This document shows, one piece after another, positions 22,184 through 36,000 of a DNA stretch of 64,000 nucleotides. The stretch spans positions 36,667,675-36,731,674 of the forward strand of contig OZ024862.1 of the NCBI GenBank assembly GCA_964017155.1, given 5' to 3'. Numbering within the stretch: the stretch's first letter is position 1; each line of letters starts with the position of its first letter. The notes under the pieces were generated by a model. It was not told the origin of the DNA, made no database searches, and saw only the letters and a program-made list of their open reading frames with translations. The position numbers and the translations under genes are program-made. Origin of the DNA: Oasisia sp. SBJ-2009. Its lineage: Eukaryota > Annelida > Polychaeta > Sabellida > Siboglinidae.

Positions 22184-22743
22184 GTTAATAATAACAGGTT
22201 ATCATCAGCATGGGCCTCCCCTGAATCTTACATAATAAATTCAAGCTAGCTGCTGGTTCTGCCACCTGGGGGCAATCTTTGTATGACTTACAAGAATTGA
22301 ACTTGACTGTCAATGTAGCAGTAACTATAGCACACCATCATATAATGGTTATAACGACCAATATACTTTTAAACTGTTTCAATGACAATGAGTTGATTCC
22401 ATAAATGTTGTTTTTGCATTGTCTACTGATATAAGCTGGTGTCCATGTAATGACATTACAACCTGGCCATGCAGTAAAATTCATAAAATTCCATAAATTT
22501 ACTAAATGATTGAAATAAAAACAAGGTCTAAATATGTCATTACAGTTGTATACTATATACTTATTTATTCATTTTTTTAGAAATGCTACACCACACATGA
22601 TGTGCTCAGCTAGGATGGGTTAGTGACCTATTGCTACAGGATGTCTTGCCTGTGCCACAAACTATGTAGCAACAAACAGTGGCATACATAACTGCTTGGA
22701 TATCTCCAAATCAACAACACACAGCAAAGATAGAGTGAGGACG
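22184..22743. other. Region upstream of NEK11
   Basis: It must contain the NEK11 5' UTR and promoter, but no CpG patch, TATA box or splice site is clear enough to mark. In-frame sequence stays open for 16 codons before the ATG at 22744. Confidence 0.4.
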
Positions 22744-22892
22744 ATGCCGCTCCCAAAGCACTTGCAGAAGCCGGAGAAGAAGAAGAGGGTGTTGGCCAAC
22801 AGGTACCGGGTGGAGAAGAGACTGGGCAGTGGCAACTTTGGCACGGCGTGGCTCGTCACCGACCTCAAGTGCAAGGACGAGAAAGAAAAACT
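22744..22892 (+). CDS. NEK11: NEK11 exon 1 (residues 1-50, glycine loop)
   Basis: Starts ACGATGCCG and ends AAACT|gtgagt (phase 2). Encodes a Lys-rich leader, then [20 protein letters not shown]. The start is chosen as the first ATG in the open frame. Confidence 0.88.
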
Positions 22893-25800
22893 GTGAGTGC
22901 AGAGAAAACACATTCAACGTGTTTGTATTGTAACTAGTAGAGCTCAGGGGTAGAGCTTCGGACTCTCGACTACGAGAACCCGGGTTCGAACCCTGTGCTG
23001 TGGTGTTAAAACCTTGGGCAAGTTTTTCACTCTACATTGTTCCAGTTCACTCAGCTGTATAAATGAGTAACTGGCTATAGACAGTGGTGGATATGTGTAC
23101 GAGCAGCCTTTGCGCATAAAATGTAGCATATGGCTGGATGCTTCCCAGAGAAGCCGAAATGGTGTCTGAGTGAACCGGTCTGTCAGGGAAGTAAAGTGTA
23201 AAGCGCTTTGACCGGTCCTGAAGACTGGATATTGCGCTATATAAGAACTTGGCTTTACTTTACTTTTTTAGTTATACATAAGTAGTGTTTGTAAGTTACC
23301 TGCCTTCTCCCGAAGTACCCAATGTGAAATAATATTAAAGTGACCCCCTAGAAAGTGAGTTCCCTCCCCATGTAAATATTCTATCGATATAAATTGTTAA
23401 TTTTACCCCACTGCTGATTATTGTACGGGCTGCGTTTTATAAATAAACATATATGTATGTAGGTAATTTTGTCAGACATTTTGTGGGGTGAACATGTTGT
23501 ACCCCCAATCAGCAAGAAAGTGACCCCTTCACAATTTATATAATAACACTTGTCATAAAATAATTTACAATTATTTATATATTGCAATGTGCATAGCTAG
23601 ATGTATTACAAATTATCTATGTTACCAATCAACCTAACTGTGTCAATTATCTCCTTAGAATAATTTATTATATTATAATTATATATTTACAATGGGAGGT
23701 TACAAATTACCGACGTCATAATCAGATGCTATTGAAATATGAAACGGGTCAGATTTGTTTATAGATAAATAACCTGATGTTACTTTATATTTTATTCAAC
23801 GCTACATCCCAGGATCTCTTGATAATGTTATGGAGGCACAAGCAAATGTTACGGTTAAATAAAATAAATCCTTTTGAAAAATATATGGAGCTTGTAAATG
23901 TAGATTGTTTTCATAATAACTATTATTTTGAGCAAATCTACATAAATATGAAGCTAACTGTTTATTAATTTGTATTTATCTGTTTGCATATTTATTTCTA
24001 TTAAAACATATTTCAAAATAATTTAAAGTATTTCAAGAATTTATATTTATGAAATACGAAACATTGCAATGCACCCCAGAATGATAATTTCATGTGGCAC
24101 TTCATAAGGTGTTATGCCATACAAATTTCATAATTACACAACTAGCAACGTTCTACTTACTTCTACATTTCGACCACCATCGGCGGCCTTCTTCAAGAAC
24201 TGAATGTTCAGTGGTCACTGGTCGCTAGATGGCGTGGCGAGCAGACTGTCCCACACGTGACTTAGTCTGTAGCCCCCCTTGTCTCTGTTCATAGTTGGGA
24301 GGGAGCGAAAGTGGCGATAAAGAGACGAACAGGTGTGCGCGTTGGATAAAAGAAGCCATCTGGATTAGGAAGACGGAAGCAACTATGAACAGAGATGAGG
24401 GGGGCTGCAGACTAAGTCACATGTGGGACAATCTGCTCGCCACGCCATCTAGCGAGCAGTGACCACTGAACATTCAGTCCCTGAAGAAGGCCGCCGATGG
24501 TGGTCGAAACGTAGAAGTAAATAGATCATTGCTAGTTGTGTAATTATGAAATTTGTTTGGAATAATATACTGCCAACTTAATGAACATTTTCACGTTCAT
24601 AAGGTGTGTTTGTGTTTCGCAGTAAAGTGCTGAAGGAGATCGCAGTCGGGGAACTCCAGCCGGACGAGACAGTGGATGCGGTCCATGAGGCGACTCTGCT
24701 CCGTAAGCTCGACCATCCCGGGATCGTTAAGTTTCACGACAGTTTCCTCGAGGGTGATTTCTTCTGCATCATCACTGAGTACTGCGAGGTGAGTCCACTG
24801 GGATCTGTCACCCAGATCACAGACGTGTCACCCAGATCATAGACGTGTCACCCAGATCACAGACGTGTGTCTCTTAGGTTGTGTCTGTTATTTTGTTGTG
24901 TATTATTTAAACTGTTTTATAAATATTTTGTTGTGTTTTTATTTTGTTGTGTCATTTAAGCGGTTTGTTTTATAAATATAATATGTTGTGTGGCACTTTT
25001 TTCTTTTGGCATATCTTTTTTGTTGCATCATAGTTTTTTTAGCATGTTTCTCTTATTTTTGGCTTATATTTCTTATAAATATTTTACACATTAGAATCTC
25101 GTCTTTACAGGTAATACCTTGTTAAAACAGCCACCTCTCAAAGTCTCAATTAATGTCACCCTAGGGCAGTCCAAAATTATATCTGTAACAGCAACGTATA
25201 GTAAAGTTAATCTTGCTAGTAAGGTCACCTGGGTAACCAGGCCACTTGTGCAAAGTCCCAAGAGGCATCTTAGTAATGAGCTTCCATTGTGCCTGATTTT
25301 TTTTTATTGTAATTTATTATATGATGATAAAAAGAAATATACTTTTTTATTAGACCGTTGAAATACTAATTTGATCATGTTTATTTATATGTGACAGATA
25401 ATTATATTCGAGATTTTAAAATGCAGTTTTTTGTATTTGATGAAAAAGCGTATTTGATATGTGAACTTGTCATACAGGGTGGTGACCTTGACGGCAAGGT
25501 CGCGGAATACAAGAAGAAGAAGACTCGGATTCCCGAGGCTCAGGTGGTCGAATGGATCATTCAGCTCTTGTTGGCCGTCCAGTATATGCACGACCGGTGA
25601 GTGGCACACATTGGGGCATTGACCAATACGAACGGGCCCAGGTTAATGGCATATACATCACACTCTATTATGTCGATCACCAGTTCAGTCTGCGATGTGA
25701 AAAGCCCACTGTAGGGCTCAGATCTAATTACTCTGGCTTCTGTGTCAATCTGACGATCAGCTGTTTGTGCTGATGTGATATCTGAGTGAGCCATTGTTGG

Positions 25801-28800
25801 CCAGTTGAGGCGTGTTATGCCAGCCTATGAAGGGCACTGAACCGTGTCTATGAATGAGCTTGGATTTAGTAGAGATTAAATAGACCGTTATACTTGAATG
25901 GTGGTTTTTATGTGAGACATTAAGTTATACAGCGAAACTTATTATATCCATTTCCTATAACCATAAAATCCAAGTGTATTGTAGTTGTTTTATTTATCTG
26001 GTTATATCAGTTGTGCATGCAAATACACAAAGCCAACCATTGTTGGATATGGAGAATAGTCTATAGTGTATAATTTTGAAAACCCTTATTTTGTATCAAG
26101 TAAGCTACAATAGACACTTACTGTAAGAATGTCACATGGTATTGGTAATAATCAACCAAGGAGGGGTGGGGTGAGCAACACATTTCCAAATAAACAATAA
26201 TTGTAATCATCATAGAATATAACTTCATTGTAATCTACAGCTAATAGTTTTGTTGAAAGTTATTTTTGCAAATTAAATTGCAGTAGAACTATGAATACAT
26301 GTGTTTAGATTATAATTATATGAGTGTGATGCTAGTGTTAATATAATAAAATGCAGAACTATTTCAGCACTTGCCAAAATTACTGGGATTTATGCCCAAA
26401 CAAAATTGTGTTAATATTTTTCTTTCTTTTGCAAATACACGTAACAGTTTTCTGTTCTGTAAATATATAAATTTGACTGACCTTAGTGTCCTTAAATGCA
26501 TAATATATTTTGGTAGTTTAAAACAAATTCTGGTAACTGATTAAAACAACTATGACATTACATATAACATTAAAGAGTAAATCTATTAAAATAAAGTTAT
26601 TCTCCTGACCATTCTATTCTGCATGCTAGACTATAAGTGTTTGTGCTGAACGTGTGTTGTCTTGTTTGACTTGTAGGAGGGTGCTACATCGAGATCTGAA
26701 ATCTAGGTAAGTGAGGACGGCTTTATGTAAACGTAAAAGGAAATAATCCTACACATTTGCAAGCCCCAAAAAGTATGGTCAACACAAGTTGAGGGAGAAA
26801 TAAATTGTTACAGTGGCACCACCTAATGACAGGAATATGTACTAATGCATATTGTTAGTGATGTGCATATCTGAGATACATTAAATACTTCACAGAGTGG
26901 CTGCACCATACTTATATACATATATGAACTTTCCGTTTATATGTTTCAGGAATATATTTCTGCGCAACAATAGGATAAAGATAGGAGACTTTGGCATATC
27001 TCGGATATTGATGGGGTCAACAGACATGGCGTCTACGTTTGTGGGCACACCGTACTATATGAGTCCTGAGGTTCTCAAGCACGAAGGATACAACTCCAAG
27101 TCAGATGTCTGGTAGGTTCAGACTTGTGCCTGTGTGCATGTGCCCACAGAGTATGTGATTTTAACCCTAGAAGTGACCAGGGCCGAAAGTCGGCCCAAAT
27201 GCACTTGCCTCTGTTGTAACAATTTTCATTTCCACCATACCAAACTGAGACACTAAAATTTGGTATCATTGGATAGCTGACAGATTTTTCTAGATCGTGT
27301 ATATTTTTCCTATCGTAGATTCAGTGACAGATTCGTCGCAGTCAAGTTTAAAAAGCATATGATACAGTTGCTGCCCATATTTGGGATATTTTACTATGTC
27401 CTGATGAAAGAATTTACGCATCCATTCATTAAATCCACACCCTCACACTGTTCTACATATATTATAAATTTTATTATAATAAAGCATTCTTTCAGCGTTG
27501 AAATGATGCATCATTCATATTTTTATGACCAATATTAGCGAAGTTATGATTTTTGTAGGAACAGTATGCTACAGAGGATTTGTCTTGGTCACCTCTAGGG
27601 TTAAGGTTAATTTTATTGAATAAATAAAATAAAATCAAATGAGCTTTGCATAATTTGCATAGTAATAAGAAGTAAATGTTGAAGTAGGCAATATGTGTGT
27701 TTAGTGTATGCATTATGAATCATGTCTCTTCATTAGTGTCTATAGTTTATGATCTTTACAGTTCATATTTAAATTGGTTGGAATTGCTTCATTTATTTAT
27801 TAAAACCCTGTTTTAATTTTTTCTCAGCTATAATTGGACAAATTGGGTATATCTTATGTGTTATATCATTTATACAGCGTTTAGATAATTTAACAAATCT
27901 AAGTCACGTCATCTCCAAGTTTACATGTAAATAATGTTGCTGATGACACCCGTTTGTCCAGGATATTCCTGACATAGCACATACAGAAGTGAATTTGTTC
28001 ATTTTGACCATGTTACAGGTCGGTTGGGTGTCTGCTGTACGAGTTAGTCGCCCTTCAACATGCATTTGAGGGTGAGAGCCTCATGGGGGTGATGTACAAG
28101 ATTGTGGAGAGTAACCTACCCCAGTGGCCAAGTGGCTACTCAAAGGAGCTCAAAGCTGTCTTTGTCAGGTTTGTGGCAGTACATCTTTCTTACTGCTAGA
28201 ACTGATCTTTATTTCGTAGATAACGGTAGTCGATTTAATTGTTAACAGTCACTGATGTCAGTTCTGTAATACACTTTGAATCTGTTTTGTAGGTATAAAC
28301 TTTTTATTATAATGGCATTAATAGCAGCCGTGGGTATCTTTTATTTTCACTTCCTTAATTTGCATTTCCACATCTAATTCATGTGAAGATAATATAAATT
28401 GAAAATCACTTGGATGCTCCCTGCAGAAGTTGGGGTGGAGTTCAAATGAACAGATCTACCCAGGGGTAACATGTGAAACACTTTGAGTACTCCAAAGGAT
28501 TTGATACTGTTCTGTATAAGAACTCTACCTACCTTTATGTGCATTGTCTTTACATTGCAATCATGATACCTGAATAAAATATTTTTGGCACAGTGCAATT
28601 AATTAGTGTAGCAGGATGCAAAATGCTCAAAATAGACCGATTGGTTAAATACACCACTTATAATAAAAGGAATACAATTGAAACAAATTGCAATGATGAC
28701 GTTTTATCAATTCATCCAATTTTTTTATAAATGTTTATAACTAATGACAACACATTGAGCCAACTTCCAAAAGTTGTTTTGCAAATTATGCCATGCGCCT

Positions 28801-31800
28801 ACTTCACTGTCATCACCGTCAGTTTGGCTACACACTATTGTACTTGAAGACGTGGTTACAAACAGAGTCTCTATGGTAAATGTATTGACTCAGGATCCTC
28901 GAGAGAGACCCAGCCAAGAGACCGTCTGCCTCTGAAGCTCTCAAGATTCCGTTCATTGCCAAACAGATGATGGTAAACTTTGTCAAACTATTCTCACATC
29001 CATTAGTATAATCATAGTACAGGCCTGGATAGAGATTTTAAATAGATGTCTGTTATTCCAGGAGTCTTACAACAAGAATTGACTGTACATGGTGGAAAAT
29101 ACATTATGATCGAAATTTTCTTCATAAGGTGAAGTAAGGAATATGGGGTCTTTTTTAATTTGGCAGTTGTATCTCTTACATTTAGATTGCCTACAATGAC
29201 ATTGTCATGGTTTTGTAGAAAACAGGCTGTGAAACAGTCATTACAAATATTCCAAAAGAGCAAACAATTCTATCATTTGAAATAGCAAGGATTGCAATGG
29301 TATTGACCAAAAAATTAAATTTGATAAAACCTGTAACTGGATCTGGAATTAAATGTTACTAGTTTGATGATGATTTTACCAAAGCTATACATACAGATAG
29401 TCACACGATCAATCTGGCATTGTGTAGTTGAAATTATGTTGGTTTGTGTTTTCACCAAAAAATATTTTGATGAACTAACTAATTGAGGAGCCACTACTGG
29501 TGCAATGTTAAGAATATTTAAGAAACCAGCATTTGGCTGAGCCATGTCACTGGGGGCCTATGGACTTTATGACTCTCACTGTGCTGTTTGTTTCAGCTGA
29601 TCAAGAACACAATAATGGACAGACACCACTCGAAGGAGAATAAGGATAACATTAATCTGGAGTCGCAGCAGCTTGTGTCTGCCATGTATGTAACCCGTGA
29701 GATTTCTACCTGGTGTTCATACTTCTGACAAGCTATTTATTGTGCATTTCTTTCTTTTGTGCGTGGATGTATGTTAGTACGTACATGTATACACACTCTG
29801 ATACCAGTCTAATAGTTTGTATATTTATATGGGACAGTGATGCTGTTGTTGCTGTGAAATTATTGACTTGGAATCTTGATTAGTTTATAGTTTATTGTAA
29901 ATGACAAGGCAGATATAAGTTTGTACCAGATCTATGTATTATATATAAAACCCGAACTAACCACATAGTTAATTTAGAACAATCCATTTTTTGCTGTAAC
30001 ATGTCAGTGGTGTGTTGAAGGTATGTTGATGGTTTGTTGATATGGGGTCAATGTGTGTTGATGCAGATTTAAGTGATTTTTGATGGTGTGGTGATGCACT
30101 GCTAAATGTGTGTCGATCTTGCATGGATGCTGTGTTGATGGTGTTTATTGTGTGTTGATGTTCATGGTGCAGCCATAATGTGTTCACAGAGTATTCATGG
30201 TGTGTTGAGGGTGTATTGCTGGTGTGTTCATGGTATTCTGATAGTGTGTTGAGGGTGTATTGATGGTGTGTTGAGTGTATATTGATGGTGTATTGAGGGT
30301 GTATTCATAGTGTGTTGAGGGTGTATTGATGGTGTGTTCATGGTGTTCTGATGATGAGTTGATGGTGTGTTGGGTGTGTATTGGTGGTGTGTTGAGTGTG
30401 TATTGGTGGTGTGTTGATGGTATATTGGTGGTGTGTTGAGTGTGTATTGGTGGTGTGTTGATGGTATATTGGTGGTGTGTTGAGTGTGTGTTGAGGGTGT
30501 ATTGGTGGTGTGTTGAGGGTGTATTGGTGGTGTGTTGAGTGTGTATTGGTGGTGTGTTGAGTGTGTATTGGTGGTGTGTTGAGGGTGTATTGGTGGTGTG
30601 TTCAGTGTGTGTTGGTGGTGTGTTCAGTGTGTGTTGGTGGTGTGTTGAGTGTGTATTGGTGGTGTGTTGAGTGTGTATTGGTGGTGTGTTGAGTGTGTAT
30701 TGGTGGTGTGTTGAGGGTGTATTGGTGGTGTGTTGAGTGTGTATTGGTGGTGTGTTGAGTGTGTATTGGTGGTGTGTTGAGTGTGTGTTGCTGGTGTGTT
30801 GAGTGTGTATTGGTGGTGTGTTGAGTGTGTATTGGTGGTGTGTTGAGTGTGTATTGGTGGTGTGTTGAGTGTGTATTGGTGGTGTGTTGAGGGTGTATTG
30901 GTGGTGTGTTGAGTGTGTATTGGTGGTGTGTTGAGTGTGTATTGGTGGTGTGTTGAATGTGTATTGGTGGTGTGTTGAGGGTATATTGGTGGTGTGTTGA
31001 GTGTGTATTGGTGGTGTGTTGAGTGTGTATTGGTGGTGTGTTGAGTGTGTATTGGTGGTGTGTTGAGGGTATATTGGTGGTGTGTTGAGTGTGTGTTGGT
31101 GGTGTGTTGGTGCAGGAAGGGTAAGATGCACATGGACATGCTGAAGCAGGAGTCGGAAGACAGCAAGTGGAAGAACATGACACCGCGAGAGAGGATGCGA
31201 ATCAAGAAGATGCAGAAGGCAGATGAGGAGGCGGAGAGACTGAAGTGAGCCGCAGCATCTCTTGTAACAGCCTCTTGCTCCTATTGCCATACTACATCTC
31301 ATAGAAACAGAAAGTGAAAGCATGTGATTGCAATATTGTAGGTTTGGCTAATTTCATATGTTTGAATCAATTAATAATATATTGTTGTACAAAGAACACA
31401 TGAAAAAAGAGAATTGAATTTATACAAAGGTTGTTGTTGCCATTCAGTTGATGTAAAAAAGATAGTTCTCAAAAAGATAGTTTTCATTTTCCCAAACAAG
31501 TGATTCCAGAAATAGAGTTATGGTCTCTGGTTGGGGGCCTGACTCTTGTTTTGGTGTATCTTTGTTTCAAGCCTATGTGTTCCAGCCTGTGTGTTGTGTC
31601 TGTTCCAGCCTGTGTGTTGTGTCTGTTCCAGCCTGTGTGTTGTGTCTATTCCAGCCTGTGTGTCGTGTCTGTTCCAGCCTGTGTGTTGGTCTGTCCCAGC
31701 CTGTGTGTTGTGTCTGTTCCAGCCTGTGTGTTGGTCTGTTCCAGCCTGTGTGTTGTGTCTGTTCCAGCCTGTGTGTTGTGTCTGATCCAGCCTGTGTGTT

Positions 31801-32825
31801 GGTCTGTTCTAGCCTGTGTGTTGTGTCTGTTCCAGCCTGTGTGTTGTGTCTGTTCCAGCCTGTGTGTTGTGTCTGTTCCATCCTGTGTGTTGTGTCTGTT
31901 CCAGCCTGTGCATTGTGTCTGTTCTAGCCTGTGTGTTGTGTCTGTTCCAGCCTGTGTGTTGTGTCTGTTCCAGCCTGTGTGTTGTGTCTGTTCCATCCTG
32001 TGTGTTGTGTCTGTTCCAGCCTGTGCATTGTGTCTGTTCTAGCCTGTGTGTTGTGTCTGTTCCAGCCTGTGTGTTGTGTCTGTTCCAGCCTGTGTGTTGT
32101 GTCTGTTCCATCCTGTGTGTTGTGTCTGTTCCAGCCTGTGTGTTGTGTCTGTTCCAGCCTGTGCATTGTGTCAGTTCCAGCCTGTGTGTTGTGTCTGTTC
32201 CAGCCTGTGTGTTGTGTCTGTTCCAGCCTGTATGTTGTGTCTGTTCCATCCTGTGTGTTGTGTCTGTTCCAGCCTGTGTGTTGTGTCTGTTCCAGCCTGT
32301 GCATTGTGTCAGTTCCAGCCTGTGTGTTGTGTCTGTTCCAGCCTGTGTGTTGTGTCTGTTCCAGCCTGTGCATTGTGTCAGTTCCAGCCTGTGTGTTGTG
32401 TCTGTTCCATCCTGTGTGTTTTGTCTGTTCCAGCCTGTGTGTTGTGTCTGTTCCAGCCTGTGTATTGGTCTGTTCCAGCCTGTGTGTTGTCTGTTCCAGC
32501 CTGTGTGTTGTCTGTTCCAGCCTGTGTGTTGTCTGTTCCAGCCTGTGTGTCGTGTCTGTTCCAGCCTGTGTGTTGTGTCTGTTACAGCCTGTGTGTTGTG
32601 TGTTCCAGCCTGTGTGTTGTGTCTGTTCCAGGAAGGCAAGTCAACAGCAGCTCCAAGACAATGCACAACGCTACAACCAGAACAGACAGAGCATGGATCC
32701 TTACGAGACACGCGTAAGGACATGGCTGGAGTTGATTGTTTACTTTTAGATGCTTTGTGTTTTTTTGCAATTTTTAGTTCAACCAAGCATTTAAAACTTT
32801 AAATATTGAAGTCATTTTACCTATG

Positions 32826-32883
<58 letters not shown>

Positions 32884-32954
32884 CACATATATATGTGTAA
32901 ACAGACTATATATATTTGTGTGTGTATATATATATATATATATACATTTATACA

Positions 32955-33015
<61 letters not shown>

Positions 33016-36000
33016 TACTATATATATATATATATATATATAATTGTTATATGTAATGTATATAATATGTATATAAGCCTAATGGCAGCATATGTCAACC
33101 AGTCATGCATAATATATTATAACATTAACTAACAACTATAAGTGTTTCTGTATGTTTTGCATTGACTGGGTTTCTGTAATGTTTACCTTCCTTTCTCACG
33201 TACCTGCAAGTTTGGACAATATTGTGACAATGATCAGAAGAGGGCAGCACTAGTCATCTCTGGCAGAAACATCAGAATGGAAGGTAGAGAATACAGAAAT
33301 TGCATAAACCCAATTTATGCCAACATGCAGATGTGTTGTTATATCCAGTCAAGCGATTGATGTATATTGTTAACAATTGTCAAAATAGGTTTTACATGAA
33401 TTTTAGAGATTACCCTGGGCTGACCATAGGCCTACACGCAGTCAGACTCAACCAAAAGGAGGCTTTGCCACAATCCCAGTTCATGATAGACCATACACGG
33501 CACCAAGTAAGTTATCTTAGTAGCTGCTGTCATTCCTAGTAGACCTTGTGTGACAGAATGGTACTCACACTTCTTAGAATCATACTTCTACCTTTACTTA
33601 CTCAGGTTTTGAGACATCATCATTTCTTTATTAGTGTCATTGTGAACTGCTCTGTGTAGTGTTGTCACAATGTGGTAGTCATCACGTGTCTTGTGACAAT
33701 GTGGTAGTCATCACGTGTCTTGTGACAATGTGGTAGTCATCACGTGTCTTGTGACAATGTGGTAGTCATCATGTGTCTTGTGACAATGTGGTAGTCATCA
33801 CGTGTCTTGTGACAATGTGGTAGTCATCACGTGTCTTGTGACAATGTGGTAGTCGTCATGTGTCTTGTGACAATGTGGTAGTCATCACGTGTCTTGTGAC
33901 AATGTGGTAGTCATCATGTGTCTTGTGACAATGTGGTAGTCATCACGTGTCTTGTGACAATGTGGTAGTCGTCATGTGTCTTGTGACAATGTGGTAGTCA
34001 TCACGTGTCTTGTGACAATGTGGTAGTCATCACGTGTCTTGTGACAATGTGGTAGTCATCACGTGTCTTGTGACAATGTGGTAGTCATCATGTGTCTTGT
34101 GACAATGTGGTAGTCATCACGTGTCTTGTGACAATGTGGTAGTCATCACGTGTCTTGTGACAATGTGGTAGTCGTCATGTGTCTTGTGACAATGTGGTAG
34201 TCATCACGTGTCTTGTGACAATGTGGTAGTCATCATGTGTCTTGTGACAATGTGGTAGTCATCACGTGTTTTGTGACAATGTGGTAGTCATCACGTGTCT
34301 TGTGACAATGTGGTAGTCATCACGTGTCTTGTGACAATGTGGTAGACAGTAACTACAAGAATTTAGTTGTTGACATTTGTTACCATTATGTAACTGGGAG
34401 GGGTCTTATAAACTGACTCACGTCATTCAAGTTCACGGATCTTTCTGAGCCAGAAGTTATTTTCTTCAACCAGCGTCGTGATATATTTAATTTCCTGAAA
34501 TGGCATGGTGTCTAATTGGACACTAAAAGGCGTCGTCATGAGAACAACAAAACCATTGCTGTGTACTTAGTGTGTACCATACTCCCATGTAAACTGCAAT
34601 CACATAATAAGTATTTAATTGCACACAAAAAAGCGTAGTCATGACAACAACAAAACCAATGCTGTGTACCAATCTCCCATGTAAACTGCAGTAACATAAT
34701 AAGTATTTAATGTCGCTGCATATATCCAGCAAATATTTTAGATGTCCAGGTCACTACAACGACACCTAAACAGTAAAATCTAACATTTGCCTCATATGAA
34801 ATTAAAGCACTTGTAAACCATCCCAGTGACCTTGCAGCAGGCCTTAGAAACATCAGCCCTGCACTTGCAAACTGAACGAAACATGACATGAAGTACAGCT
34901 GTAGAGAAACAGACTAGTTTATAATATCAATGTTTTTTTTTACAGTTTTCTTAGATTAATTAGGCGATTCTTGGATTAATTAGGCGAAATATAGTGTACA
35001 AGGAAAAAGAACTAATAATACAGCTGTACAAAATAATAGTTAGGCCTCATTTAGAATATTGCATACAGGCATGGAGGCCATATCGCAAGAATGATATTGA
35101 TATACTAGAAAGAATACAAAGGAGAGCAACCAAAATGATACCAAAATTCAGGAATATTAGTTATAAAATGCGTCTAAAAGAATGTAGTTTAACAACACTA
35201 GAAACCAGGAGACTGAGAGGAGATCAGATAGAAGTGTTTAAAATATTGAATGGGTATGAAAATATTGACAGAAATATTTTTTTCTCGGTTAAGGAAGAGA
35301 GAAGGACTAGAGAACATGGAGTTACATTAGCAAAGAAGCAGTGTAGACTAGATATTAGAAAATTGTCATTTTCACAAAGAACAGTAAATGAATTAGAACA
35401 GATTATCAGCTGATTGTGTAGGTGCTAGTAGTATTAATGTATTTAAAAATAAAATCAACATACCTAAGAAGGGCGGGGTACATTTACATAGATAGGCTGG
35501 ACTCTCGATAAGCCAAAGGGCTCCCTAGTCCACCTGCCATCTAGAATTGATTCTCTGGGTGGCAATCTTGTTAAATCTGTTTACAAAGCTCTGTGTGTTC
35601 CAGTGGGTCGATACATGCAGGCAGAGGATGAAGATGAGGAGGAGGAGGAGGATGAAGAGGAGAACCCATTCGCTGCACGATATTCCCAGACAATGATACC
35701 CTCTAGACAGCCGTGGCAGACCGGAACCTTGGTGCCTGACAGAACGACCCTGCGTCCAGCATCATTTGATGATCGACCCATCACCCCAATGAAGAACACC
35801 ATGGTTTATAGCCGCGAATATTCCACTCTCGACTTCAAGGATGGTAAACTCACAGCTGATTCTTGTTAAAACTCACATATTTTGTTGGAGAGATGTTCAT
35901 TTAAGACAGTTTAAGATAACTTGATTCAGTTTTGAGTAAAATGATCTTGAAAGGTTATATAAATTATGTAGGTAATAATGATTTGAAAAAAATGAACTTA

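Noticed and set aside
22937..23000. Possible tRNA gene with intact A and B boxes
   Set aside because: The head cannot be folded into a convincing cloverleaf by eye and continues into a repeated SINE body found at other sites.
24479..24520. Hammerhead ribozyme core (CTGAAGA...CGAAAC) in the Penelope-like end
   Set aside because: Such ribozymes are known in Penelope-like elements, but I could not pair stem III or place the cleavage UH; a covariance-model search would decide.
30184..31323. 379-codon minus-strand open frame rich in Thr/His/Asn/Pro
   Set aside because: It is the translation of the 22-bp minisatellite; all frames are open because the unit lacks stops.
31500..32802. Several 200-330 codon Cys/Val-rich or Trp/Thr-rich open frames on both strands
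   Set aside because: These are translations of the 23-bp minisatellite in NEK11 intron 9, not proteins.
33663..34345. 29-bp direct repeats resembling a CRISPR array
   Set aside because: Units are contiguous with no unique spacers, and this is an animal intron.
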